Source: Pseudoduganella danionis
Lineage (GTDB): Bacteria; Pseudomonadota; Gammaproteobacteria; Burkholderiales; Burkholderiaceae_D
Direction of reading: 5' to 3'
Assembly (NCBI RefSeq): GCF_009720775.1
Contig: NZ_WNKW01000004.1
Location: forward strand, 124,001 to 188,000
Length of the DNA stretch: 64,000 nt
In this document: piece after piece, positions 36,559-46,422 of the stretch
Layout: every line of letters begins with the position of its first letter
Numbering within the stretch: position 1 is the first letter of the stretch
Position numbers and translations under genes: made by a program
The notes under the pieces: generated by a model
What the model saw: only the letters and a program-made list of their open reading frames with translations
What the model was told of the DNA's origin: nothing
The model's database searches: none

Positions 36559-37737
36559 TTAAGCGCGTTCGATTGCCAGCGCCACGCCCATGCCGCCGCC
36601 TATGCACAGCGAGGCCAGACCTTTTTTGGCGTCACGACGCACCATTTCGTGGATCAGCGTGACCAGAATACGGGCGCCCGATGCACCAATCGGGTGACCG
36701 ATCGCGATCGCGCCGCCATTCACGTTGATCTTGCTGGTATCCCAGCCCATTTCCTTGTTCACGGCCACAGCCTGGGCAGCGAAGGCTTCGTTAATTTCCA
36801 TCAGGTCCAGATCGTCTGGCGTCCAGCCGGCTTTTTTCAGGCACAGCTTGGCAGCCGTGACAGGGCCCATGCCCATGATGGCTGGGTCGATACCGGACGA
36901 AGCATAGGCTTTGACCTTGGCCAGGATAGGCAAGCCCAGTTCTTTGGCTTTGCTTTCGGACATCATGATCACGGCGGCCGCGCCATCGTTGAGGCCCGAA
37001 GCATTACCAGCCGTAACGCTGCCATCCTTGGCGAAGGCCGGACGCAGGCCGGACAGGGCTTCGATGGTGGAACCCGGTTTGATGTATTCATCGCTATCGA
37101 ACACGATGCTGCCCTTCTTCTGGACGATTTCCAGCGGCAGGATTTCATCCTTGAATTTGCCGGCTTTCTGCGCGGCTTCTGCTTTCAACTGCGACTGCAG
37201 CGCGAATTCATCCTGCTCGGCGCGCGAAATGTCGTATTTCTTGGCCACGTTTTCGGCCGTGGTACCCATGTGGTACTGGTTGTACACGTCCCACAGGCCA
37301 TCGACAATCATGCTGTCGGTCATCTTGAAGTCGCCCATGCGGAAACCGTCGCGCGAACCGTTCATGATGTGCGGCGAAGCGCTCATGTTTTCCTGACCAC
37401 CGGCGATGACGATCTCGGCATCACCAGCCTTGATGGCTTGTGCAGCCAGATGGGTGGCCTTCAGACCGCTACCGCATACATGGTTGATGGTGAACGCTGG
37501 CACCGAGTTCGGCAGGCCAGCCTTGATCACGGCCTGACGGGCCGGATTCTGACCCACGCCGGCCGTCAGCACCTGGCCCAGTATGGCTTCGCTGACCAGA
37601 TTGCCGTCCAGACCGGTTTTGGCCAGCAGGCCCTTGATGACGTGTGCGCCGAGTTCGGCAGCCGGCGTCTTGGCCAGCGAGCCACCGAATTTACCTACGC
37701 CAGTACGGCCAGCGGCCACGATAACTACATCATTCAT
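36559..37737 (-). CDS. phaA: Acetyl-CoA acetyltransferase PhaA (beta-ketothiolase)
   Basis: 392 residues from the ATG at 37737 (GGAG precedes it; an ATG four codons upstream would overlap that site). Active-site residues are Cys88 (NHVCGSG), His in GHPIGASG and Cys in LCIGGGMG near the C-terminus. It condenses two acetyl-CoA to acetoacetyl-CoA. Pairing with phaB indicates polyhydroxybutyrate synthesis. Confidence 0.92.
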   Translation of the reverse strand: MNDVVIVAAGRTGVGKFGGSLAKTPAAELGAHVIKGLLAKTGLDGNLVSEAILGQVLTAGVGQNPARQAVIKAGLPNSVPAFTINHVCGSGLKATHLAAQAIKAGDAEIVIAGGQENMSASPHIMNGSRDGFRMGDFKMTDSMIVDGLWDVYNQYHMGTTAENVAKKYDISRAEQDEFALQSQLKAEAAQKAGKFKDEILPLEIVQKKGSIVFDSDEYIKPGSTIEALSGLRPAFAKDGSVTAGNASGLNDGAAAVIMMSESKAKELGLPILAKVKAYASSGIDPAIMGMGPVTAAKLCLKKAGWTPDDLDLMEINEAFAAQAVAVNKEMGWDTSKINVNGGAIAIGHPIGASGARILVTLIHEMVRRDAKKGLASLCIGGGMGVALAIERA

Positions 37738-38017
37738 TTGATTCTCCAATGTGCCGGCAGCAGCCAGCGAGGTTGAGCAACATCATGAGCAAACAGCAAG
37801 AGCCAAAAACATGAACTTTTATCATACGCCCCAGCGCCACCATCGTGCAGGGTTTCGATGTTGCGGCGCCGCGAGAAATACCGGAATCTGTCTAGCTCTT
37901 CTCAAGCAGCAAGCATGCCAAGATCACCACGTCATCCATCGTAAGCGCGCGATAACGCGCATTCCTTGAGACGCATCAAGCATTTCTGAAATATTTTGAA
38001 TAATCGCTAACTTTTTG

Positions 38018-38926
38018 TCACGATAATAATTTGATACCGTCCAGCGAGCTCGCGCACTGTTCGCGTATCACATGGACGAAATCGCGCACATAGGCCTTGT
38101 GCTGCTGGGCGGGCGGAACCGACACGAACAGGTCGCTCCACAGGCCGGCCTCGCCGATGGGGCGGGCGATCACGTAGTCGTAATCGACGTAATTCTTGAT
38201 GGCCCAGTTAGGCAGTGCCGCGATGCCGCGCCGGCTGGCCACTAGTTGCAGTACGGCCACCGTCAGTTCGGCCGTGCGGCGCTCCACTTGGATACCGGCC
38301 GGTTTCAGCACTTCGCGGATCAGGTCTATACGCTGCTCGGGCACGGGATAGGTGATCAGGGTTTCACCTTTGAAATCAGCCGCCTGCAGGCGGCGCTGGG
38401 CTGCCAGCCGGTGCTTCTGCGCCATCACCACCAGAATTTCGAAACGGAACAGGGGGAAGGTGGCAAATTCGGTGCCGTAATTCGAACCTATCACCAGATC
38501 GGCGGCGCCAGTGCGCAGCAGGTCGGCCGGTTCACTGTGGAAGCCCGACACCAGATCGATTTCCACATCGGGCCAGCGGCGGCGGAATTCATCCATCACC
38601 GGCATCAGCCAGTCGAAGCAGGTATGGCATTCGAGGACCACGCGTAGCTGGCCCGTATCCCCTTGCGTCAGGCGGGCCACATCACGCTCGGCCAGTTCGA
38701 TTTCGGGCAACAGCAGATCGGCCAGTTGCAACAGCCGGGCCCCCGTGGCCGTAAAGCTGATCGGTACCGATTTGCGCTCAAACAACGGTCCCTCGTAGCG
38801 ATCTTCCAGCAACTTGATCTGATGTGACAAAGCAGACTGGGTCAGGTTCAGCAACTGTGCTGCACGGACCAGGCTGCCAGCCGAACGCAGCGCACTCAGG
38901 GTGCGTAAGTGTCGAAGTTCTAGCAT
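38018..38926 (-). CDS. metR: LysR-family regulator MetR
   Basis: 302 residues. The helix-turn-helix lies at about 3-62 (TLSALRSAGSLVRAAQLL, SALSHQIKLLE). The effector domain starts with RVVLECHTCFDW, matching the E. coli MetR segment IAIECHSC. MetR activates metE and other methionine genes with homocysteine as co-effector. It is divergent from metE with a 106-bp shared intergenic region, the classic arrangement. Confidence 0.92.
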   Translation of the reverse strand: MLELRHLRTLSALRSAGSLVRAAQLLNLTQSALSHQIKLLEDRYEGPLFERKSVPISFTATGARLLQLADLLLPEIELAERDVARLTQGDTGQLRVVLECHTCFDWLMPVMDEFRRRWPDVEIDLVSGFHSEPADLLRTGAADLVIGSNYGTEFATFPLFRFEILVVMAQKHRLAAQRRLQAADFKGETLITYPVPEQRIDLIREVLKPAGIQVERRTAELTVAVLQLVASRRGIAALPNWAIKNYVDYDYVIARPIGEAGLWSDLFVSVPPAQQHKAYVRDFVHVIREQCASSLDGIKLLS

Positions 38927-39032
38927 GGTCTATTAGAAATATTCATGTTAAGCCGCAAAATCTTTCGTTTTTATTATAGACCGGAATGCCGCACACTTTA
39001 GCGCACCAATATGAAATGCTTATGACAACATT

Positions 39033-41432
39033 ATGCAAACTACTTTCAATACCTCTACCATCCTCAGCCACGTCCCCGGCTATCCGCGCATGGGCGCCGC
39101 GCGCGAACTCAAATTTGCCCTCGAGCGCCACTGGCGCGGCGAGATCGACGAAGCGGCCCTACAGGCCGTAGGCCGCGAGCTGCGCGCGCGCCACTGGGAG
39201 GAACAGCGATTAGCCGGGCTCGATTTCGTCAGCGTGGGCGATTTCGCCTACTACGATCAAGTGGCCAACCACATCCAGCTACTCGGCTGCGAACCGGCGC
39301 GCTACGGCTTCAGTCCCCAGCAGTCTGAACTGAGCCGCTATTTCCGCATGGCGCGCGGCGCCGCGACGGCCACGACCGCAACAGCCGGTGCCGCCCAAGC
39401 CGAGGGGCACAGCAGCGGCTGTGGCCACGGCCAGTGCCAGCATGAACAGCCGGACGGCGCGCCCGCTGCCGACGCAGCGCTGGAAATGAGCAAATGGTTC
39501 GACACCAACTACCACTATCTGCTGCCCGAATTCAGCGCCGAGACGAGCTTTGCGCTGGCCAGCCAGCGCCTGTTCGATGAAGTGGAAGAAGCGCAGGCAC
39601 TCGGCCATCCCGTCAAGGCTGTGCTGCTGGGTCCGCTCAGCTTCCTGTGGCTGGGCAAAGTCCGCAGCGCACAGCCATTCGAGCGGCTCGAACTGCTGGA
39701 ACGCCTGCTGCCCGTATACGGTGCCCTGCTCAGCCGCCTCAAGCAGCAGGGTGTGAGCTGGGTGCAGATCGACGAACCCATCCTCGGCTTAGACCTGCCG
39801 CCGGCCTGGCGCAGTGCCTTCGAAACGGCCTACTGGCAGCTCAATCAGGCCGGCGCCCAGCTGCTGCTGGCCACCTATTTCTCGCCGCTGGAAGAAAACC
39901 TCAGTCTGGCCTGCCGCCTGCCCGTGGCCGGACTGCATGTGGACGGCGTGCGCGCGGCGCACGAACTGATCAGCATTGCCGACTGGCTGCCCGTGCATAA
40001 AGTGCTGTCGGTTGGCATCGTGGATGGCCGCAACATCTGGCGCTGCGACCTCGATGCCGCGCTGGCCCTGCTGCAACCGCTGCTGGCCAAACGCCAGGGC
40101 AAGCTGTGGCTGTCGACCTCCTGCTCGCTGCTGCACGTGCCCTACACGCTGGCTGCCGAAGCGCACCTGGACCCGGAAGTACGGCCATGGCTGGCGTTTG
40201 CCCACGAAAAACTGGCGGAACTGGCCGTGCTCAAGCAAGCTCTGCAAGGCGCTGCCGATCCGACCGCGCTGGCCGCATCACGCACCGCACAGGCCAGCCG
40301 CGCCCACAGCCTGCGCCTGCACCAGCCCGAATTGCGCGCCCGTCTGGCCGCCCTGCCGGCCAACGCCGACCAGCGCCCCTCGCCGTTTGCGCTGCGCCAG
40401 CCGCAGCAGCAAGCCAGGCTGCAACTGCCGGCCTTCCCGACCACCACCATAGGCTCCTTCCCGCAAACGCCAGCCATCCGCGCCGCCCGCGCTGCCTACA
40501 AGCGCGGCGAACTCGATGGCGCGACCTATGCGCAACGCATGCGCGCCGAAATCGCCGACGCCGTGCAGCGGCAGGAAGCGCTGGGGCTGGACGTGCTCGT
40601 GCACGGCGAAGCGGAACGCAACGATATGGTGGAATATTTCGGCGAACAACTGGAAGGTTTCCTGTTCAGCAGCCATGGCTGGGTGCAATCCTACGGTTCG
40701 CGCTGCGTCAAACCGCCCATTCTGTTCGGCGATGTGCGCCGCCCGCAAGCGATGACGGTGGACTGGACGGTGTACACCCAGAGCCTCACGGACAAGCCCG
40801 TGAAAGGCATGCTGACGGGCCCCGTCACCATCCTGCAATGGTCGTTCGTGCGCGAGGACCAGCCGCGCCGCGATACCGCGCTGCAGCTGGCACTGGCGAT
40901 CCGCGACGAAGTGGCCGATCTGCAGCAGGCCGGCATTGCCATCATCCAGATCGATGAACCGGCCGTACGCGAAGGCTTGCCGCTGCGGCGCAGCCGCTGG
41001 GATGCCTATCTGGACTGGGCCACCCGCGCCTTCCGCATTGCCGCCAGCGCAGCGGCCGACGCGACCCAGATCCATACCCATATCTGCTATGCGGAGTTCA
41101 ATGAAATCCTGCCCCAGATCGCTGCCATGGATGCCGATGTGATCACCATCGAAACCAGCCGTTCCGATGCAGAATTGCTGCAGGCACTGCGCCGCTTCCC
41201 CTACCCTAACCAGATCGGTCCCGGGGTGTACGACATCCACAGCCCGCGCGTACCGGCGCAAGCGGAAATGGTGAGCCTGCTGCAGCGCGCGGCCAGTGTG
41301 GTGCCCGCCGCCCAGTTGTGGGTGAATCCTGATTGCGGCCTGAAAACGCGCGGCTGGAGCGAGACGGAAAGCGCACTGCGCAACATGGTGGCGGCGGCAC
41401 GCCAGCTACGCGCCGAGCTGGCGCCGGCCTGA
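39033..41432 (+). CDS. metE: Cobalamin-independent methionine synthase MetE
   Basis: 799 residues, longer than E. coli MetE (753). The N-terminal barrel covers about 1-400 and the catalytic barrel begins near 470 (TTTIGSFPQTPAIRAARAAY). Zinc ligands are visible as His and Cys in IHTHICYAEF, Glu in TIETSRSD and Cys in NPDCGLKTRGW. Between residues ~111 and 148 there is an insertion rich in Ala/Thr and then Cys/His (His126, Cys130, His132, Cys135, His137). No clear ribosome site precedes the ATG. The enzyme transfers a methyl group from methyltetrahydrofolate-glutamate to homocysteine. Regulation by MetR is inferred from the divergent gene. Confidence 0.95.
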   Translation: MQTTFNTSTILSHVPGYPRMGAARELKFALERHWRGEIDEAALQAVGRELRARHWEEQRLAGLDFVSVGDFAYYDQVANHIQLLGCEPARYGFSPQQSELSRYFRMARGAATATTATAGAAQAEGHSSGCGHGQCQHEQPDGAPAADAALEMSKWFDTNYHYLLPEFSAETSFALASQRLFDEVEEAQALGHPVKAVLLGPLSFLWLGKVRSAQPFERLELLERLLPVYGALLSRLKQQGVSWVQIDEPILGLDLPPAWRSAFETAYWQLNQAGAQLLLATYFSPLEENLSLACRLPVAGLHVDGVRAAHELISIADWLPVHKVLSVGIVDGRNIWRCDLDAALALLQPLLAKRQGKLWLSTSCSLLHVPYTLAAEAHLDPEVRPWLAFAHEKLAELAVLKQALQGAADPTALAASRTAQASRAHSLRLHQPELRARLAALPANADQRPSPFALRQPQQQARLQLPAFPTTTIGSFPQTPAIRAARAAYKRGELDGATYAQRMRAEIADAVQRQEALGLDVLVHGEAERNDMVEYFGEQLEGFLFSSHGWVQSYGSRCVKPPILFGDVRRPQAMTVDWTVYTQSLTDKPVKGMLTGPVTILQWSFVREDQPRRDTALQLALAIRDEVADLQQAGIAIIQIDEPAVREGLPLRRSRWDAYLDWATRAFRIAASAAADATQIHTHICYAEFNEILPQIAAMDADVITIETSRSDAELLQALRRFPYPNQIGPGVYDIHSPRVPAQAEMVSLLQRAASVVPAAQLWVNPDCGLKTRGWSETESALRNMVAAARQLRAELAPA

Positions 41433-41462
41433 TCCGGCCTGTTCAGGCGGCGGCCACACGGC

Positions 41463-41483
41463 ACGGCCGCGCAACGCGGCCGT
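41463..41483. other. GC-rich hairpin after metE
   Basis: ACGGCCGCG (41463-41471) and CGCGGCCGT (41475-41483) pair over CAA. No U-tract; a weak terminator or stabiliser. Confidence 0.45.
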
Positions 41484-41639
41484 CGTTACGCGGCTAGCGG
41501 CCCAGCCCGCCCGGATCGCCATCATCCGGGCGGATCGCGCTGAAAGCCGCGCATTTGCTGGCCTTGCCCTCCCCAGCGGCCGTTTTCCACAGTAGAATGC
41601 TGGAGCCCACGCGGGCTTAACCTCATCACTGTGTCGCCC

Positions 41640-42413
41640 ATGTCCAAGAGCCAGTTTCAAAAGCCCATAGAAATCAAGATTTCCACTGTCGTCGCCGTGT
41701 CCGCCATACTGGCCACTTCCGACCGTCTGGCGCTCGACGCCGCCATGGCCGAAATGACCGGCGGTAGCACCGACTTTTTCGAAGATGATCTGGCCGTGAT
41801 CGACGTCGGCGCGCTGCCGGCCGGCGGCGCAGACATCGACTGGGGCGGCCTGATCGCCCTGCTCAAGAAATACCGCCTGAATCCTGTCGCCGTGCGCAAT
41901 GCTGCGCCGGAAATGGGCGGCGCGATTGCCGCCCACGGCCTGAGCCTGGAAACGGCCGCGCCCCAGCGCAGCGAAGCGGAAGCGCCTAAAAAAGTGGCAG
42001 CTGCACCGGCGCCAGCGCCAGCACCTGCGCCCGTGCCGGCCGCCAGCGAAGCCATCCCCGGCGGTGCGCGCGTGATGATTATCGACACCCCGGTACGGGC
42101 CGGCCAGCGCATCTATGCGCGCGGCTGCGATCTGGTGATTACGGCGGTGGTCAACAATGGCGCGGAAATCATTGCCGACGGCAGCATCCACGTCTACAAC
42201 ACTTTGAACGGTCGCGCGCTGGCCGGCGCTTCGGGCAACCCCGACGCACGTATCTTTGCTATGGGCATGGCGCCGGAGTTAGTCTCCATTGCCGGCGTTT
42301 ACCGCACATTTGAAGACGGTTTCCCCGCTGAATATGCACGCACGCCTGCGCAAATTCGCCTCAACGGCGACCGAATCGATATACTATCTGTCAATTCAGC
42401 AACCCGCGCCTAA
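41640..42413 (+). CDS. minC: Septum site-determining protein MinC
   Basis: 257 residues from the ATG at 41640; a GTG three codons earlier is an equal alternative, as neither has a clear ribosome site. The N-terminal MinC_N domain (about 5-105) binds FtsZ. A Pro/Ala linker ([13 protein letters not shown]) is at about 122-135. The C-terminal beta-helix ([39 protein letters not shown], split) dimerises and binds MinD. MinC blocks FtsZ polymerisation near the poles. First gene of minCDE. Confidence 0.95.
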   Translation: MSKSQFQKPIEIKISTVVAVSAILATSDRLALDAAMAEMTGGSTDFFEDDLAVIDVGALPAGGADIDWGGLIALLKKYRLNPVAVRNAAPEMGGAIAAHGLSLETAAPQRSEAEAPKKVAAAPAPAPAPAPVPAASEAIPGGARVMIIDTPVRAGQRIYARGCDLVITAVVNNGAEIIADGSIHVYNTLNGRALAGASGNPDARIFAMGMAPELVSIAGVYRTFEDGFPAEYARTPAQIRLNGDRIDILSVNSATRA

Positions 42414-42452
42414 GCACGCGCTGGCGTATCCACTCTCTGAAAAGGAATTTTT

Positions 42453-43268
42453 GTGGCGAGAATTATTGTTGTAACGTCCGGCAAGGGCGGTGTCGGTAAA
42501 ACGACTTCCAGCGCCAGCTTCTCCACCGGTCTGGCCATGCGCGGCCACAAGACTGCCGTGATCGACTTCGACGTCGGTCTGCGTAACCTCGACCTGATCA
42601 TGGGCTGCGAGCGCCGTGTGGTGTACGACCTGATCAATGTGATCAATAAAGAGGCAACCCTGACCCAGGCCCTGATCAAGGACAAGCATTGCGACAACCT
42701 GTTCATCCTGCCGGCGTCGCAAACGCGCGACAAGGATGCGCTGTCGGAAGACGGCGTGGAAGCCGTACTGGCCGAACTGATCACCATGGGCTTCGAGTTC
42801 ATCATCTGCGATTCGCCGGCCGGTATCGAGCACGGCGCGCTGATGGCGCTGACCTTCGCCGACGAAGCCATCATCGTGACCAATCCGGAAGTATCGTCGG
42901 TACGCGATTCGGACCGTATTCTGGGCATCATCCAGGCCAAATCGCGCCGCGCCCAGACTGGCGGCGAACCCGTCAAGGAACACCTGCTGATTACGCGCTA
43001 CTCGCCAAAACGCGTCGAAGCGGACGAAATGCTGTCCTACGAAGATGTGCAGGAAATACTGCGCATACCGTTGATCGGCATCATTCCTGAATCGGAATCG
43101 GTCCTGCACGCTTCGAATCAGGGTAATCCGGCCATCCATTTCAAAGGTACTGATGTAGCGGAAGCTTATGAAGACGTGGTATCGCGCTTCCTCGGCCAGG
43201 AATTGCCGTTGCGCTTCACCACCTATGAAAAGCCCGGCCTGCTTCAGCGTATTTTCGGGAGCAAGTAA
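42453..43268 (+). CDS. minD: Septum site-determining ATPase MinD
   Basis: 271 residues with a GTG start preceded by AAAGGAA. The deviant Walker A motif GKGGVGKTT is at 10-18, and switch regions include DFDVGLRNLD and DSPAGIEHGAL. The C-terminus ends in an amphipathic membrane-targeting helix (GLLQRIFGSK). It recruits MinC to the membrane and oscillates with MinE. It is two bases from minE. Confidence 0.97.
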   Translation: MARIIVVTSGKGGVGKTTSSASFSTGLAMRGHKTAVIDFDVGLRNLDLIMGCERRVVYDLINVINKEATLTQALIKDKHCDNLFILPASQTRDKDALSEDGVEAVLAELITMGFEFIICDSPAGIEHGALMALTFADEAIIVTNPEVSSVRDSDRILGIIQAKSRRAQTGGEPVKEHLLITRYSPKRVEADEMLSYEDVQEILRIPLIGIIPESESVLHASNQGNPAIHFKGTDVAEAYEDVVSRFLGQELPLRFTTYEKPGLLQRIFGSK

Positions 43269-43270
43269 TC

Positions 43271-43522
43271 ATGGCACTGCTTTCCTTCCTGTTCCCGCAA
43301 AAACCGAAAACCGCCACGGCGGCCAAGGAGCGGTTACAGATCATCATCGCCCGTGAACGCAATGGCCGTGCCGGTCCGGACTTCCTGCCGGCCCTGCATA
43401 AAGAGCTGATCGACGTGATTTCCAAGTACACCAAGGTGAACGCGGACGACATCAAGATTTCGCTCGACCGCCAGGGCAACCTGGAAGTTCTGGACGTCAA
43501 CGTGGTACTGCCGGACGCTTAA
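43271..43522 (+). CDS. minE: Cell division topological factor MinE
   Basis: 83 residues. The N-terminal anti-MinCD region begins MALLSFLFPQKPKTATAAKERLQIIIA (split); the membrane-binding first residues are hydrophobic. The C-terminal topological-specificity domain covers about 35-83. It follows minD almost without gap and is translationally coupled. Confidence 0.96.
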   Translation: MALLSFLFPQKPKTATAAKERLQIIIARERNGRAGPDFLPALHKELIDVISKYTKVNADDIKISLDRQGNLEVLDVNVVLPDA

Positions 43523-43538
43523 GTCCGCGCTACACCCG

Positions 43539-44048
43539 CTAGGGACGGCCGGCACCGGCCGTCACCAGTTGCTGCGCCACCGCCGCACAGGCTTCCACAT
43601 GCTGGTTGCCGATGTGGCGGAATACGGCAAAGCCTATCCCCGCCGACGCCAGTTGCCCCGCCAGCGGCACCAGTTTGCCAGCCTGACGCGCCACCAGTTT
43701 CACTCCGCTACGCTGCAGCAGCGGCACCAGCAGTTCCCGCGTAATCAGTTTCCCGACCAGCATACCGCCCACACCGACCGCCGCTTCGTAAGCCAGCATG
43801 CGGTATTCGGGCTGCAAGCCTTCGATCTGGGCCGGGGTCAGGCCGAATGCCTGATTAATATCATCGATCAGGCGGGTGAACAGGTGCAGGTCCGAAACCA
43901 CGTCCAGTCCCGGCACGGGGATGGCGGCCACGCCGGCTGAAAGCAGGGCACGCCGTTTCACCAGTCGGCGGCATTGCTGGCGCAACTGCGCCACCTGGTC
44001 CGGCGTGGCACGCGCGAGCGGCCATGTTTGCTGTTGCTGTGCTGTCAT
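43539..44048 (-). CDS. DUF697/YcjF-like small protein
   Basis: 169 residues from the ATG at 44048, which has GGAG seven bases upstream. The sequence RRALLSAGVAAIPVPGLDVVSDLHLFTRLIDDINQAFGL (split) and a second hydrophobic region (KLVPLAGQLASAGIGFAVFRHIG) resemble the DUF697 domain, which packs two helical hairpins into or onto the membrane. Function unknown. It converges with minE (16 bp apart) and diverges from the response regulator gene. Confidence 0.6.
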   Translation of the reverse strand: MTAQQQQTWPLARATPDQVAQLRQQCRRLVKRRALLSAGVAAIPVPGLDVVSDLHLFTRLIDDINQAFGLTPAQIEGLQPEYRMLAYEAAVGVGGMLVGKLITRELLVPLLQRSGVKLVARQAGKLVPLAGQLASAGIGFAVFRHIGNQHVEACAAVAQQLVTAGAGRP

Positions 44049-44295
44049 GCTGACTCCGGAGCGCTGAACTAGCAGCACCATTCTGTTTCTGATTTACAAC
44101 TTTCTCATTGAAAACCATCTTTTTCCAGTGTACCTTGTATTCATCGTGTCCGCGCACGCGCTACGGCGATCACTTTCTATCAAGAAAAAAGTGATTCTCT
44201 GATGAAAAAAATTCAGCCAGTTTGACCAGTTTTTTTTTGAATCCCTGTTATATTCCGAGTGACTATCGCTCAATTTTTTCCCAACAGGCAGCCGG

Positions 44296-44985
44296 ATGAG
44301 AATCGCCGTACTCGACAATGACCGCAGCCAGTCCGACCTGATCTGCCAGGTGCTGGGCTCGGTCGGCCATACCTGCCACGGCTACCAGAATGCCAAAGAC
44401 ACGCTGCTGCACCTGCGCAAGGATAGCTACGACATGCTGATTCTCGACTGGCAGGTGGTGGATCTGGGTGCGGCCGAAGTGCTGCGCCGGGCGCGCGAAA
44501 AACTGCCCGATGCAGCCCCCGTGATGTTTCTCACCACCAGCTCGGGCGAAGACGATATCGTGGCCGGCCTCGATGCGGGCGCCGACGATTACATGATCAA
44601 ACCGCTGCGCCGTGGCGAACTGGTGGCGCGCGTGCAAGCTTTGCTGCGGCGCGCCTATCCGGCCCAGAACGGCGCCGAACAGCTGCAATTCGGCCAGTAT
44701 CTGTTCGAAACCCGGCCCGGCCGCCTGCTCATGGAAGGTGCCGTGCTGGACGTGACGCAGAAGGAATTCGCGCTCGCGCTGTTATTTTTCCGCAACATTG
44801 GCCGGCCTTTGTCGCGCGCGTATATCCATGAAGCCGTGTGGGTCAAGGAAAGCGCCGTGCCTTCGCGCACCATGGATACCCATGTTTCGCGCGTGCGCAA
44901 TAAACTGGCTCTGAAACCGGAAAACGGCTACCGCCTCGTGCCCGTCTACAGCTATGGCTACCGGCTGGAGAAACTGGGCGGCTAG
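44296..44985 (+). CDS. OmpR-family response regulator (orphan)
   Basis: 229 residues. The receiver domain has Asp7 and Asp9 in the acid pocket, Asp51 (LILDWQ) as phosphoryl acceptor, Thr in FLTTSS and Lys in DYMIKPL. The winged-helix DNA-binding domain covers about 130-225 (THVSRVRNKLALK, then YGYRLEKLGG). No histidine kinase gene is adjacent. A T9 tract and AT-rich sequence precede the gene. Targets unknown. Confidence 0.85.
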   Translation: MRIAVLDNDRSQSDLICQVLGSVGHTCHGYQNAKDTLLHLRKDSYDMLILDWQVVDLGAAEVLRRAREKLPDAAPVMFLTTSSGEDDIVAGLDAGADDYMIKPLRRGELVARVQALLRRAYPAQNGAEQLQFGQYLFETRPGRLLMEGAVLDVTQKEFALALLFFRNIGRPLSRAYIHEAVWVKESAVPSRTMDTHVSRVRNKLALKPENGYRLVPVYSYGYRLEKLGG

Positions 44986-45027
44986 TGCCGCCGGGCGCGC
45001 TAAGATCAGCTCCTAGCCACTACACGG

Positions 45028-45033
45028 TATAAT
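45028..45033 (+). promoter_or_regulatory. Candidate -10 box of hemA
   Basis: TATAAT lies 29 bp before the hemA ATG, giving a leader of about 20 nt. The -35 is not evident. It supports the start at 45062 rather than an ATG at 45032, which overlaps this box. Confidence 0.5.
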
Positions 45034-45061
45034 GTCCGGTAAATCAACATTCGGATCTGCA

Positions 45062-46336
45062 ATGCAGCTGCTTGCCGTCGGCCTCAACCACCATACCGCC
45101 CCTGTCGCCCTGCGCGAACGGCTGGCGTTCGCACCAGACCAGCTTGGTCCTGCCGTGCGTTCGGCCCGTGCGTGGTTCGAGCGGCTGGACCAGCGCGGCA
45201 GCGATGAAGCGGCGATTTTGTCGACCTGCAACCGCACCGAACTGTATGCGGCCAGCCATGCGCCCGATCCGCTCGATGCCGGTGCCCAGTTCCTGGCCGA
45301 TTTCCACAAAGTTAATTACGGCGAACTGCGCCCCCACCTGTACATGCTGCCCCAGCACGATGCCGTGCGCCACACTTTCCGCGTGGCTTCGGGGCTGGAC
45401 TCGATGGTACTGGGCGAAACCCAGATTCTGGGTCAAATCAAGGATGCCATCCGTACGGCCGACGAAGCCGGTGGGCTGGGCACCTATCTGCACCAGCTAT
45501 TCCAGCGCAGCTTCTCGGTCGCCAAGGAAGTGCGCAGCACCACGGAAATCGGCGCCCACAGCGTGTCCATGGCGGCCGCTGCCGTACGCCTGTCCCAGCG
45601 CATCTTCGACAAGATTTCAGAACAGAATGTACTGTTCATCGGTGCCGGCGAAATGATAGAACTGTGCGCCACCCACTTTGCCGCGCAAAATCCGCGCAGC
45701 ATCACGGTGGCCAACCGCACGCTCGAACGCGGTGAACAACTGGCGCACCGCTACGGCGGGCAAGCCATCCGTCTGGCCGAACTGCAGGACAAGCTGCACC
45801 TGTACGACATCGTGATTTCCTGCACGGCTTCCTCGCTACCCCTGATCGGTCTGGGCATGGTGGAACGCGCCATCAAGGCGCGGCGCCACAAGCCCATCTT
45901 CATGGTCGATCTGGCCGTGCCGCGCGATATCGAACCGGAAGTGGGCCGCCTCAACGACGCCTTCCTGTACACGGTGGACGATCTGGGCAAGGTGGTGCAG
46001 ACGGGTCTGGAAAACCGTCAGGCGGCCGTGGCACAGGCCGAAGCCATCATCGAAACCCGCGTGCAATCGTTCATGCACTGGATCGATGACCGTGCGGTCG
46101 TGCCCGTGATCCAGAGCCTGCACGAAAACGGCGAAGCGCTGCGCCAGCTCGAACTCGAACGCGCGCGCCGCATGCTGGCCAAAGGCGAGGATATCGACGC
46201 CGTACTGGAAGCCCTGTCCAAAGGCCTCACGGCCAAGTTCATGCACGGCCCGCAGCAGGCGCTGCACCGTGCCCACGGCGAAGAACGCGCCCATCTGGCC
46301 GCCCTGCTGCCCCAGTTGTTCCGCGGCCGCCGTTAG
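45062..46336 (+). CDS. hemA: Glutamyl-tRNA reductase HemA
   Basis: 424 residues from ATG ([20 protein letters not shown]). The nucleophile is Cys56 in [10 protein letters not shown]. The NADPH domain begins near 180 ([13 protein letters not shown]). The C-terminal dimerisation helices include [20 protein letters not shown]. It makes glutamate-1-semialdehyde from Glu-tRNA, the first step of C5 haem synthesis. It is followed by prfA, as in many gamma- and betaproteobacteria. Confidence 0.95.
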   Translation: MQLLAVGLNHHTAPVALRERLAFAPDQLGPAVRSARAWFERLDQRGSDEAAILSTCNRTELYAASHAPDPLDAGAQFLADFHKVNYGELRPHLYMLPQHDAVRHTFRVASGLDSMVLGETQILGQIKDAIRTADEAGGLGTYLHQLFQRSFSVAKEVRSTTEIGAHSVSMAAAAVRLSQRIFDKISEQNVLFIGAGEMIELCATHFAAQNPRSITVANRTLERGEQLAHRYGGQAIRLAELQDKLHLYDIVISCTASSLPLIGLGMVERAIKARRHKPIFMVDLAVPRDIEPEVGRLNDAFLYTVDDLGKVVQTGLENRQAAVAQAEAIIETRVQSFMHWIDDRAVVPVIQSLHENGEALRQLELERARRMLAKGEDIDAVLEALSKGLTAKFMHGPQQALHRAHGEERAHLAALLPQLFRGRR

Positions 46337-46422
46337 CGCACCTGCGCGATCACTGTATTGCACGGCTGCCCGCTATGGCGGCACCGGGACTTCACACTGC
46401 TACCCCAACTTACGAATTCGCT

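Noticed and set aside
38927..39032. MetR box in the metR-metE intergenic region
   Set aside because: TGAA at 39012 has only a poor partner half-site (TATG instead of TTCA); the best match to TGAA-N5-TTCA is too weak to annotate, although a MetR site is expected there.
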